DNA from: Capillidium heterosporum | Taxonomy: Eukaryota > Entomophthoromycota > Entomophthoromycetes > Entomophthorales > Capillidiaceae | Length of the DNA stretch: 64,000 nt | Assembly: GCA_016630905.1 (NCBI GenBank) | Contig: WBMQ01000005.1 | Span: forward strand, 1,736,001 to 1,800,000 | Reading direction: 5' to 3' | Shown here: positions 43,601 through 53,867 of the stretch, one piece after another | How positions within the stretch are numbered: the first letter of the stretch is position 1 | Layout: each line of letters opens with the position of its first letter | Position numbers and translations under genes: made by a program | Notes under the pieces: model-generated | What the model was told of the DNA's origin: nothing | What the model saw: only the letters and a program-made list of their open reading frames with translations | The model's database searches: none

Positions 43601-44407
43601 GATTGGTTGGAAGTTGTAGTGCGGTTTGGATGGATTGTATTCCGAGCTTGGCGAAGTTGAAAAATACCCGGCATCAGACCCAAAGCTGTCTCGATTGCTG
43701 GAACTAGCTACACTTGTACGCTGGGATGGATTGCTCCCCGATTGTCTGAGGCGAGGGTTAAGTTTACTTGGATCCAAAAGGTTGGGGTAGTTGGAAGACT
43801 TCAACGGACCGACGGTTGAATGGTTTGAAGTTGGGGATATCGAAAGTGGCGGTGACATTAGCGCTGAGTCGGTTGGCGAAACTAAGCCTTCGGTCGTTGT
43901 GCCTGAGTTTAGATCTTTTTCGCTGAAACTTTCGACGGATAGAGGTGAAGTTATGGCAGCTGCGTTCAAGCCTGGCATAAAATACTCGTTCTCTTTATTG
44001 GGGCTCTTCAGTTGGGTAGGAGTGGGAACTCGCTCAGCGGTGATATTTGAGGTAGCTGTAATCGCTAGTGCACGAAGCGAAGCTGATGAAGACTTGCGAA
44101 GCTGCTTTGGTTGGTCTAAAAACTTGTCGCGGAGATTCTCATTTGACTTCAAATCAGCTTTGGAGTACTCGGTTGAAGAATGGTGTAAAGTGGTTGAAAC
44201 AACCGAGGTCAAAGCTTCGGGAGCCGGCGGTGCCTTTGCAAATACCCATGAGTGTCTAGCTGTCTCGAAAAAAGGCTTTGGAGACTTTCCGCCTAATTGC
44301 ATCAGCTTGATTTTCGAAGTAAGATCCTGGGAGCTGTCGAATTTTGGTGCATTTTCTTTGGAGTCAATTTTTCCTTGCAACAGCTCTCTAGAACTTGGGT
44401 TTTCCAT
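40690..44407 (-). CDS. Rho-type guanine nucleotide exchange factor: DH, PH, FYVE and a second FYVE-like finger
   Basis: Six exons: 44407-42740, 42690-42583, 42544-42284, 42244-41318, 41280-41176 and 41136-40690, all phase 0, introns 37-49 nt, two with TACTAAT or TACTAAC. I start at the ATG at 44407; the frame is open 22 codons further but has no earlier ATG. About 1170 residues. Residues 1-420 are Ser/Pro/Asn-rich and disordered. DH about 430-679 (ALEILGTERTYVAGLELI; KECKGLPFESYLILPVQRIP with RYKLLIEDLLK). PH about 680-792. A canonical FYVE finger lies about 821-885: WIPDDKAIDC, RRKHHCRLCG, ARACDPC, so PI3P binding is expected. Around 1010-1090 there is a second set of C-x2-C pairs (SCQLC, QCQIC, CGDC, CCDPC) lacking the basic RKHHCR patch. 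It should activate Cdc42 or Rho at endosomal membranes; architecture as in the FGD family. Confidence 0.88.
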
Positions 44408-45640
44408 GTGACTGAAGGTTGACGTTTGTTCTCTAACTAGATATGGCAAGCAGGGTCGTTCTCTAGCAAACACTTAGCTAGCGTATTGTCGAGTTGAGAG
44501 GTTGAGAGGTTGAGAGCTTTCAAGTTAGTTTTACACCTGTACAAAGTTATTGAGAGTTAATTACAAATAGGAATCCAAGTTTTGATTTTGATACAATTTA
44601 ACGACATAAGAAATAAAGTATCCAGATCTGAGTAATGAAGTGCAAGTTTAAGGGTTATAGGCTAGTATGGGCTTGTAGATGTCTCCATTGTTGTACAATA
44701 GCCAATTATACTGTCGGCTCCCTGGCCATATTAGTTTTATAAATAGAATAGTTTGTCGGTCAATCGAAAAAATTCCGCAAAACATCATAATAGCTTTGAC
44801 ATCGTGAGATCACAGTAGAAATATAATTATACAACTTGCTGAGATTGAAATCAGTAGCTGATCTAGAAATGTACGGATATATAAGTATAGGTCGGTACCA
44901 TAAGTAGTGTCCGACCTATATTTCAAATTTATATCTCCGACACGAGCATTTCAGCTTTATAGGACTTGTATTGCTGGTCTAGAGTAGGGAAGTTTAGCTT
45001 TTAGATTCTGTGAACCTCATACCATCAATAGAAACTCCATGGATCTTCAATGTAAATTTTACTGCCCCTACACCTCTCGTACGATCCGATTTTCCTAAAT
45101 AGAGGGGTCAAAGATAGTGCTCGGTTGAATTTCATGGATCCTTAGGCCAAGAAACTCTGGTTTAGGCTCTTACCAACCAGCCAAACTTTCCATCTGGGCA
45201 AAATCCCTTGTAGTTTCGGCTCCAGTGATTTTCCTCTATATTTTAGAACCTTGCAAGTCAGCGGAGTAGCAGCATTTGTTTGGTCAGGCGCCCTCCAAAC
45301 TCCTGCGCCCAAGCCCATCATTGCAAATTGGTTTCAACTGCTGCTATCTGTAGAATAGGTTTCATTCGAAAGAATTGTGCCACACCTTCAAGCACGCCTA
45401 TTGCCGTAGTAACTTTGCATACTATTTTGCTTAACAAGATTGAGCACTTTTTTACAAATTCAGCTTAAATGAAGCTGTCCATTTTTCCTGAACAAAACTG
45501 CAGTTCCTTTGCATAATTGGAATAGCTGATTAGTCCATTTGAATTAGAAATCCAACTTGACCAATCTGGACTTGTGATTGAAATAGAAAAGGCTGCTGCA
45601 AAACTCTCAGCTAAAACTTAACCAAGAACAACTTGAAGAC
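44408..45640. other. 1.2 kb divergent promoter region
   Basis: Between the exchange factor gene (minus) and the gene at 45641 (plus). A short tandem repeat lies at 44493-44516. A 62-codon open stretch at 45280-45468 looks like chance. No other structure seen. Confidence 0.5.
44493..44516. repeat. Three tandem GTTGAGAG units
   Basis: Perfect 8-base repeats (CTCTCAAC on the strand of the exchange factor), about 85 bases before its ATG. Pyrimidine-rich runs like this are common in fungal leaders. Confidence 0.7.
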
Positions 45641-47210
45641 ATGAGTGAGGAGCAGCTAGTTACCAGATTTTGCAGATGCTTGAACGTCAAAGTGACTAGT
45701 ATCGTACCCGACAAAGCCGACGAGGAGATTGACGATCCGTTCTTGCCAAACACCTACTGGTCCTTACTACCTAGTAACTTACCACATGCTTCCAACAAAA
45801 TAACGAACCGAGGGGGAGTGCAAGTGGTAACATTTTATATTCGATTGATAGTAAATTTTTAAGGAACATTCCTACTTTCTAGAGTACCATCCCATCAACT
45901 TTGAAATCGAGGAAGATAACTCGGATGATGAAAATAATGGGAGCAGCTGGATAAAATTGGAATGCTCCATATGTGCAACATTTATTTACGCTTACGACAC
46001 TGCCGACCTTTCAATCAGTTCTCATCCTATCCTTCTTAACAATGGCCTATTGGTAAGTCTCATTTATGCACATCTTTATAACTTTTAATAGGAAGAAGAT
46101 ATGGCTGAGAACATTAGGAAAACTAACTCACAGTACTCAAATGCATTTAAAATAGTTGTTGGAGAGGATAGCCTCCAACCCTACAACCCACATGAGCCAT
46201 CTACAAACAAATCTTTACAGGACGAAGGTATTATTTTGCAAAGGAATGAACTAATCCATTTGGTAGCCTTCAAAGCATTGGATAGCAAGCTGACATTGTT
46301 CATCTCGGCTGAAACCAATGCTTTGGAATTGAGGGTGGAAGCTTATCGTGAGGAGCAGCTCAGGCTACTACAGTCCAGCATAGATGACGTCAAAAAGAAT
46401 GCCCAAAAGCTCAAGCACCTCTTCAAAAAGCACATCGATAGGCAGACCCAAGGACAAGGCGGAATTTTAATCTCCAACCTGCAACCCAACGTCTCGACTT
46501 TGGCCCACCAACTCAATGCCGCTCGCAATTTAACTAACTTGACGAGTAGGAGGAAATCCATCGCAACCTCTATTAACCACTCCAACCCTATTGATGATGA
46601 AGGACACGACGAAGACTTTTCTTCTGGGGATGAGGAAGTTCTCTCTAGTAACTCCCCAGTTGGCTTAAATAACGCTGAAGACCTCTTCCAGTTGGATGAA
46701 GAAGCCATCATTGAAGATAAGCAATCCATTGGTAATGTACCTTACGACAACAAAAGTTTGGACAACGACCTTTCCGATGAATTAGGCTTACTTCCCAACC
46801 AGTTTGGATCCTTTGCGGCCCAAGGTAGGTGGCCATCCTCCATAAGCCGCAAGCATGGCAAATTGGCCCCAGAAATTTCTTCAGACTTTGATCTAGAAGA
46901 GGATCATCCTGTCATTACCACCTTGTCTACTTCTGTCCCTATGAACATCAGTTCCAACTTAAGTAAGCATAAGTTTCGATCCAACCTCAACACGCAACTC
47001 CTGCCTAATGTAATAGAAGAAAATGATGATACGCATTTGATCGATAACTTACCTTCCCAATCCTTCAACCCCAGTTCTACTTCCTTCATACCACCCCATC
47101 TACTTCATAACTTTCATAGCGGCGACGATGAGCTAAACGATAGAACGTTGTTCGATGTCCCCCAATCCTTAAGTTCCAAACTCCCACCTTACAGCTACCG
47201 GGATATTTGA
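45641..47210 (+). CDS. Unrecognised acidic protein with C-x2-C pair and coiled-coil segment
   Basis: Three exons: 45641-45826, 45885-46052 and 46092-47210, phase 0, introns 58 and 39 nt; the first intron end uses the AG at 45883-45884, the only one that keeps the frame. About 490 residues. The N-terminal part has RFCRCLNV and later WIKLECSICATFIYAYD, so four cysteines could bind zinc. About residues 140-260 are helical with a charged coiled-coil-like stretch (AYREEQLRLLQSSIDDV, KKNAQKLKHLFKKHI). The remainder is acidic and Ser/Asn-rich, probably disordered, and the last residues are SSKLPPYSYRDI, whose LPPY resembles the tail of family copy B. It looks like a conserved cytosolic protein, but I cannot name the family. 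Confidence 0.65.
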
Positions 47211-47399
47211 AGAATTTCTAGTGCTATTAAATTTTATAAAGTTGAGGCTGTTTGTATATACTTTTTGATGACATAGATAGTGGAAAGTAGAATGAAATAA
47301 GGTTGTTTATTACTAAATATAAAAGTAGATGGAAATAGCCAAATTATTGTGTAAATTAGATTTATTGTTTGACTATATAAAAAGTTAAATTCTAAGCCA

Positions 47400-47664
47400 T
47401 TATTCAGCTGGATGAGGTCTAAAGTCCCCGTACTTGTAGATCACGTACCAAGAATGTATAACTCCTAAATTTTAAAAAAGAATAGGCATAAATATTTAAA
47501 TGAAATCAAATAGAAAAGTTACCTGGTAGCCAACCCAAGAATGTTAATCCCAAGTTGATCCAAAAGTCGGCGTGGAAGCCCCGTTTAGCAAAGGCACCAA
47601 TTGGTGGTATGAAGAAGGATACAATGGCTAAAACGGCGTCGCGGTCAGATAAAGCTACTCCCAT
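47400..47664 (-). CDS. PMP3: Pmp3 family plasma membrane proteolipid
   Basis: Two exons, 47664-47523 and 47464-47400, intron 58 nt, phase 1. The 68-residue product reads SDRDAVLAIVSFFIPPIGAF, then KRGFHADFWINLGLTFLGWLPG, then VIHSWYVIYKY and a short polar tail. The P-P-x-(G/A)-x-x-x-x-x-G and W-x-N-x-x-L-x-x-x-G-x-x-P-G-x-x-H-x-x-Y features are those of the Pmp3/UPF0057 family, small proteins with two membrane helices in the plasma membrane that influence membrane potential and salt tolerance. Family members are typically 52-60 residues; this one has ~8 extra N-terminal and a few extra C-terminal residues. Convergent with the gene at 45641; their ends are 189 bases apart. Confidence 0.92.
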
Positions 47665-48729
47665 TTTTTGTTTTGCTTCTTTGGAAAGTTTATTATAAGT
47701 TGAAGGTAGAGTTGGAAACCTGGTTATTTGCTTGATTGTAAAGTAGGTGAAATTAGCCGGTTTGGAGTGCTTTTATATCAGAAGCTTGGAGCAAACCTGA
47801 TTGTGACTAAAGCTGATGTCATTTTGATTAGCAGTTAAAAGTTTGATAAAGTTTGGTAAGGAAGAGTATAGATTTTCTAAGAGATAGCAAATAAATTTGT
47901 ATTTGGAATTGGCATTGGTTCTAAGTGGAGTTAGGGAGGAACCTATAGCTTATGGAGAAAGTGTTGTTCCGGTTTTAAAGCCCCACTGCTGCTGGCTTAG
48001 GTTTCTTGCTTTGTAAACCTGTGCAATAGATGTGTTGAGTATTTTGGTTTTTAGTTTTACATTTAAGATTGTAGAGGTTTCCAAACCTTGATGAAGGAAT
48101 CAAACCACCTAAAAAACTTTAGTTTAGGCGGTCAATCCTAGAATACGGTGAATTATTCAAAAGATGGGTAATCGTATCGTATACCATTTTAAATAGATTT
48201 ATCCATCTGTTGAGCTTACGAAGGTCTAATATACAGTCTTTCCTACTCCATCGATGCCCTACAATAAAACGTTGGCTACTTGAATCATAGTACTGACTCA
48301 ACCTTTATTGGTTGACTAACTCCATTAAATTATAAAAGTAATGTTGGAAAGTTGGGAAGCAACTAATAGAGTTTCTTTAAAAGCCTATGATAATTGTTGA
48401 AATAAGATTTAGGTTGATGAGGGTAAATCGAATTGGAAATAAATTCTTTTAAGATATAGCTGAAATTCATCAAATTACTATTGACTAGGTTGGAGTAGAC
48501 AAAAGTTGGATAAGGATGCTTTAGATTAAGTTGAAGACCCATAATAAATTATCTTCCCAATTGGTATCTTTTATTTCTATAAAATTCGATTGGAATAGGA
48601 TTGGTTTGATATAATAGTACAAGTATGTATATCTTTGTTAATTTGGAATAGGCTTAGTAAGCTTTATATTTCAAGTTTATGAATAAAGCTATTTTCAATT
48701 TTGATAAACAAATGTATACCTAACTTTAT

Positions 48730-49000
48730 AAACACTTGTGTTGAGAAGCGTCCACAAAGAACGCTTACCAGCAGAGGTTAGCCAAGAGACAACAGTAGCC
48801 AGTACTCTATAAAGGCTAACAAAGTTGACGATAAGGCGGTATAGAGAGGAAGCTCGTTCTTGGAGCTTAATTCAGAGGCAGTAGGTGGGTAGGAATATCT
48901 CAATTGTAGCCAGAAGGCTAAGAAGCGTAATTGGGCTCATTGGTTCAAGAGGGTTCTAGGATTTGGTCCAAGTCAGTGCAACCCTCAGCCTTAAAGGGAT
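48730..49000. other. purine-rich block of higher GC than its surroundings
   Basis: The block has short self-complementary pieces (AGCGtccacaaagaaCGCT, near 48745) and many AGAGG, GCAG and AAGAAG words, in contrast to the AT-rich flanks. No open frame of note. It could be a structured non-coding RNA gene, but I recognise no known RNA family. Confidence 0.25.
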
Positions 49001-49589
49001 ATAAATTTTCAGTTTTAAATTATACTATGCAGTGAGTCTATACTATGCCAATAGCAGAAGGAAGTATCAAATGATTCAAGACATTTATTTAATAATTACT
49101 TGGCTTACTACCAAGTTCACCGTGGGCCTTATATAGGCGACTCATCTTTAACAGTTGGTACTCTGGGTACTGGTAATTAACATTTTACCTAACTCATCAG
49201 TACCAATGTCCATATTGTTCTGGAACAGTCGTTAATAACTTTAGGTAATGCAGAGGTTGATTGGGGACAGTCAATGCTAAACTAAACAATTAATTCATGC
49301 TAAAGGGAATATGAATTTCTAGCATTAATAGGGTAGATGCTGAACTGGTAGTCTATGAGTCTGGGATATAAATCTGAATTTTGGCTATTAAGCGAAACTG
49401 TAGCTGATTTAAAAAGATTTCCTTACAGCTTGGCAGTGATTTCTAGTGTTTTAGTACGTAGACCGCCTTAACCTTGAATATAGATATACTGCAAAGAATA
49501 TTTTCAGCATAGAAGCCAATTAAATCTAATAGTATCTATATTATTATGGATCCACTAAGATTTCTTTGAACTATAGACCTTTAGATTGG

Positions 49590-49810
49590 TTGCCAATGAC
49601 TACATCCTTCAATACTTCAAACTTTGAAAGAATTCAAACCTGCAAATCTAAGCTCCATCAAAACTCCAAACTTTGAAGTTTGAGTTTGAATTTGGCTAAA
49701 ATCCAAGCCTGCAAATTTTTGGATCTACTCCAACTTCAAGACTTTAACCTCAAACTAAAATCCACTTTGGTAAATAAAGTATCTAAGTTGAACTTCAAAT
49801 CCAACTCAAG
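49590..49810. repeat. Degenerate word repeats (CTTCAAAC, CCTGCAAAT, AACTTTGAAGTTTGAG)
   Basis: The words AACTTTGAA, CCTGCAAAT and TTTGAATTTGG recur on both strands and form small palindromes. A second patch with the same words (CTTCAAATC, CCTGCAAATTCAAACTCC) is at 54370-54650. It is low in complexity and may have arisen by slippage or be a diverged repeat family. Confidence 0.45.
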
Positions 49811-52800
49811 CATCTAATTTGCTGTTACGTTTCATAGCCTCCTTCCAACAAAAGCAATAATGTTGCTTTACTAATAAAGTTGACTATTTTAAATTCTACA
49901 ACATTCAATAGTTTGCCTATGAAGTTTGCAATTCTTAACGCTTATTTGCTAACTAGATAATCTAATTGTTTTGAAATAAGCAGCAATTCGTATCTTTGTT
50001 AGAAAATCGACACATATTTTAGTTTGGATTGGTAATCCAACAAGGTTACATTGAAAACGTTCCAACCTGTAACCCAACCTGTGTAGATCGGGTTAAGTTT
50101 CGATTTTAGGAAAGGTGGTTGGAAGAGGCCGTATAATTATAAAATAAAGTTGTCCTAGGCTGCAATATATTTGCAGCTGCAGTACGGTAAGCGGCGAACT
50201 TTGAATCCCAAATTTAGTTGGTGAAATGCTAGTTTTAGTCGTTCGATAAATTAAGGGGCGGGGTATAACTAACTTTTCAGTACCTTTATTTAAAAGTGCA
50301 AACCGAGTAATTTTCCTCTAGCTGAAGCCGTGTATTTATCCAAAGTAGGAAGCTATTGGTAAACCCCCTTTAAGGACATGTGCACCCCCTTGCATTCTAA
50401 TATATTTCTTTGACAACTTTAGCAAAGTTTGACTGGTGGGATTTTGCGACAAATCCACCCCTATTATTTAGAAACTGTAAACTTGCAGGCATGGATAATG
50501 TAGGGTAGAACAACTCAATATCAATGTCAAAAGTATTTTACCCCAGCATAATCCAAAATGGATTGAAAGTACAACCCTACTTTTGATTTTGATCTGAATA
50601 TTTGGAATTTTATGATGCGAAAGCTATATGGCGCTATTGGTGTGCAAAGTTAGTTGAGCTGGGGAACAATATCTCCTTTACTCGACTAGCTTCTAGGTAT
50701 ATGGCGTGTTGGTTGCTATGGAATAAGCAAAAGCTTTAATGGCTATGCCTTAGATATAGCCCTTTCAACTAGAACCAGCTTATCTAAGATGAGGTTGAAG
50801 AACAATTGAACTACCTATTCACCCGATCCTAAAATTCACATCATACTTACACTCTAAATTGCAATTTCAACTAGAGTAGAGACAGCATGCTGCTATATTG
50901 ACATTTAACCATTTGTGAAATTCTTTGACTGCAACATGTAGCTGTCTTGGTAAGGAAAAATGCCTTGCCAGTGTCAATATGTTCTTTCATACCCAGCTCA
51001 ACACCAAATAAGTTAGGTGTTTTGATAGGATAGTTTATCACATCGTACAAGCTGCTAAACACGTTCTCAAAGTTGTAAATCAGGCTATATGATAGCCATC
51101 ATAAAGTAGTTTAGATTAGTGCCTTGAACGTTGTATCTCCAACTTTGTCCCATACGCATACTTTAAAAGCCTAAGGTTCCATCTTGGTTCTTATATTGAA
51201 AGGGCGATTCAAAGATGGTTTTCAACGTCTACGTAGTCTAGTTAGGGATCATTCATTTCTACATGCTTATAGTTTGATAAAAGCATCGATTGTTCTTGTA
51301 GCTTTGCTATGGACTGAACTGGATAGCACTTAAACTTCGATCAGGACATTAATGTATCAATTGGATTGATGTGGCTAAAGAAGACTGTGTTTGAGTATGT
51401 ATCGCTATTTGGGTAGATTGATAGTCTAAGAGTAGTATCGTACCACATATTGAAAATGGAGTGATTTACTCCAAATAGAATACTATACGTATATCGGTAG
51501 CGATCAAGAATTATACTAAATTTTGTGCTGATATCAAATTGGTGAGGTTCTGAACACAGCTTTCCATCAATAGTTTCTATAGATAGAACTCTAAAACCTT
51601 AGGAAGTAATTTCTTCAAAGGAATACCACCAGCAACCAATTAAATCACCTGTATCCCAATAGCATTGGCATTTAGCTTTGATCTACTCAAACATCACCGT
51701 TTGAATAAAGATGTCCACCAGGTGCTTTATTACCAACTTCAAAAATATACCTTTTTATTTTCAGCTTTATACAGTATACAGTATGCAGATTTTCATTAAC
51801 AAAACTGCAAATCTACTAGCAAGGTTTAGATACTATCTCATAGTGACCTGCCATCCACCAACTAAAGTAACTTTCTATTGGTGGATGCATAACCCTAAAT
51901 GATTACCAACTGGCTTAGCCCGATATAGGCATGGCCGTAACCTACCCCTTTTCATGTAGCACCAATACAGCCAGTCTAAACCAACCCATCAAGAATAACT
52001 AGCCAAGTTTTAGATTGCAAATTCTTGAGTGATATGGAATATTTTAATTTAGACACTTTGTTCAGCTAAACCGATAGGGTGACGTTTCGTTTACCTGTTA
52101 ATTTCCATGGTATGGATTTTGGTGGCTAACCGAATGTTATGGATGCCAACTACTTTATCAAACCTATAGCAACGGCTGCAGTTGTATGGATTGTATAGCC
52201 AATTACCCATCTCCATAAATCCAATTTATCTATCCCAGCTAGAAAATGGACCATCACAAATATTAAATTACATTGCCAAATTCCCAAGATCAATTCCGAT
52301 GTTTTGAATTGTAATGTAGAACGTTTAGTCCAACCTGATATGCACCACGCCCATCAGCTTTATAAAGCATGGATTCGACCATTTAAGATTGCTATATCTG
52401 TTGAAATGGTTGAGGACAATCTCCTTTATTGACTTTAAACTTTGATATGCGAAATATGCGATCGTTTTACAGCAATTTTAAATATATGATGGACTTTGAG
52501 TAGCAAAAGCTTTCAAGTGATTGAACAAACATTAGCTGCAAATTTAGCTGGTTCAAACTAGTTTCAAACATTAAAACTATACTAAAAGGGACTATCTGTG
52601 GTAAACCAGCTTTGAACTTTATAAGCTGATTAGGCAGCGGCAGTGCAAACCAGCTAAGATTGATAGGCCCAGCCTATAGCTGTTGGAGTGCCTTCAAAAT
52701 AAGCCAACTCTATTGGGTCGATTCGTGTCCAGCCACCTTCGTTGAAATGCTATCAGGAGAGCAGTTATACATCTAGCTAGGCTAAAATACTTTTTGATCT

Positions 52801-53004
52801 AAATCCATCGTAAACCTGTAAATAAAGTTGTGTGCAAAAGATGGCTTTAGATGGGTAAATTTCATAAGTTAAACCTGCAGGTTTTCAATCCAGTTAAAGT
52901 AGGTTTAGCTCAATACTTTTATGTACCTTGCTAACCGAACATTACCCATCCCTGGATTTAGTTTAGCTTTATTACATCATGGCCAAATAAGTAAACTGGG
53001 AAAG

Positions 53005-53013
53005 TATATAAAG
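53005..53013 (+). promoter_or_regulatory. TATA box (TATATAAAG)
   Basis: A clear TATA word 86 bases before the ATG of the WOPR gene. Confidence 0.55.
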
Positions 53014-53090
53014 GCAGACTAGAAGCAGCTTTTGCAGCTAACAAACTGTCAAGGATCGTAAAATTCCAAATCATCAACCAAAAGGAAAAT

Positions 53091-53867
53091 ATGTCTCAAT
53101 ACTACGGAAATGTCGAGGACGTGTATGACGCCTTTTTGCTAGTGGAGGCAGCGCGACAGGGCATAATAACTATGACCAACGAGCGTAGCCATCGATTCAA
53201 CTTGTTTAAGACGAATGTCACCATCATCTTCGAAGCCAACAGCAACGGTATGAAACGATGGACCGACGGCTTAAAGTGGACTTCCTCACGACTCATCAAC
53301 GGCTTCTTTACCTACAAGCACACCAAGGCACAAAAGCGTGTCAATCCAATGGGTTTAAACTTCCTACTATCTAGCAAAGACCCCAACCAGCAAGACGACA
53401 CTTTGCTACACAAGAAGGCCATAACGGTTGTAGGTTCTGATGGTGTCCACTACAAGCTGGTACACTACTACAAATCGACCAACTCAATCCTAAAACCTAA
53501 GGACTACTTTGGCTCCCAAATATTGGGCAAGTTGGAGCCAGAGGTCATCAACTACAGGTATTTCAACTGCTTCAGGAATAAATCCAAAAGGTGCCGCGAA
53601 CTGCTACCAGCCCCCCAACTACAAAAGTATTTTGGTAACACAACCCCCGTCATCAACCAATACTACCCGTCAACTAAAAGCTCTGAGAGTTTGAGTTTGG
53701 ATTTCAAGAGTAACGAGTTTCATAGCCACAGCCAACTACCCAACTCCAGGTACCCTTCATTGCAGGATGATGGTCAACAACCAACTTTCACTAGACTATC
53801 CAAAACCAATGGCGAGGATACCTTTAGCCTACCGTCGATACGCCATCTGCTGGACCTGTCAGTATAA
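53091..53867 (+). CDS. Gti1/Pac2 (WOPR) family transcription regulator 1
   Basis: 258 residues, single exon. The WOPR domain starts close to the N-terminus: YYGNVEDVYDAFLLVEAARQ, then FEANSNGMKRWTDGLKWTSS and RLINGFFTYKHT (the first WOPR box, with the nearly invariant K-R-W-T-D-G), then HKKAITVVGSDGVHYKLVHY (second box), followed by a basic Cys-containing helix (NKSKRCRELLPAPQ). Known members (Wor1, Ryp1, Pac2, Gti1) bind DNA and control morphological switching, gluconate uptake or sexual development. The C-terminal ~70 residues are Ser/Asn-rich. A paralogue lies at 59869-60900 on the other strand; both share RY-x5-R-x-x-SK-x-CR-x-L-PAP after the second box. Confidence 0.93.
   Translation: MSQYYGNVEDVYDAFLLVEAARQGIITMTNERSHRFNLFKTNVTIIFEANSNGMKRWTDGLKWTSSRLINGFFTYKHTKAQKRVNPMGLNFLLSSKDPNQQDDTLLHKKAITVVGSDGVHYKLVHYYKSTNSILKPKDYFGSQILGKLEPEVINYRYFNCFRNKSKRCRELLPAPQLQKYFGNTTPVINQYYPSTKSSESLSLDFKSNEFHSHSQLPNSRYPSLQDDGQQPTFTRLSKTNGEDTFSLPSIRHLLDLSV

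Larger units (their letters stand above)
47665..53090. other. 5.4 kb gene-poor region upstream of the first WOPR regulator
   Basis: No convincing coding stretch. It holds a purine-rich, more GC-rich block (48730-49000), a region built of repeated short words (49590-49810), and ends with a TATA box at 53005. Such length before a WOPR gene may be regulatory; no transcript evidence can be had from sequence. Confidence 0.5.

Noticed and set aside
44407-44473. Longer N-terminus of the exchange factor
   Set aside because: The extra 22 codons open on GTG, not ATG; the first ATG in frame is at 44407.
48119-48301. Minus-strand reading beginning MSQYY, like WOPR regulator 1
   Set aside because: Only the first five residues agree; nothing of the WOPR boxes follows.
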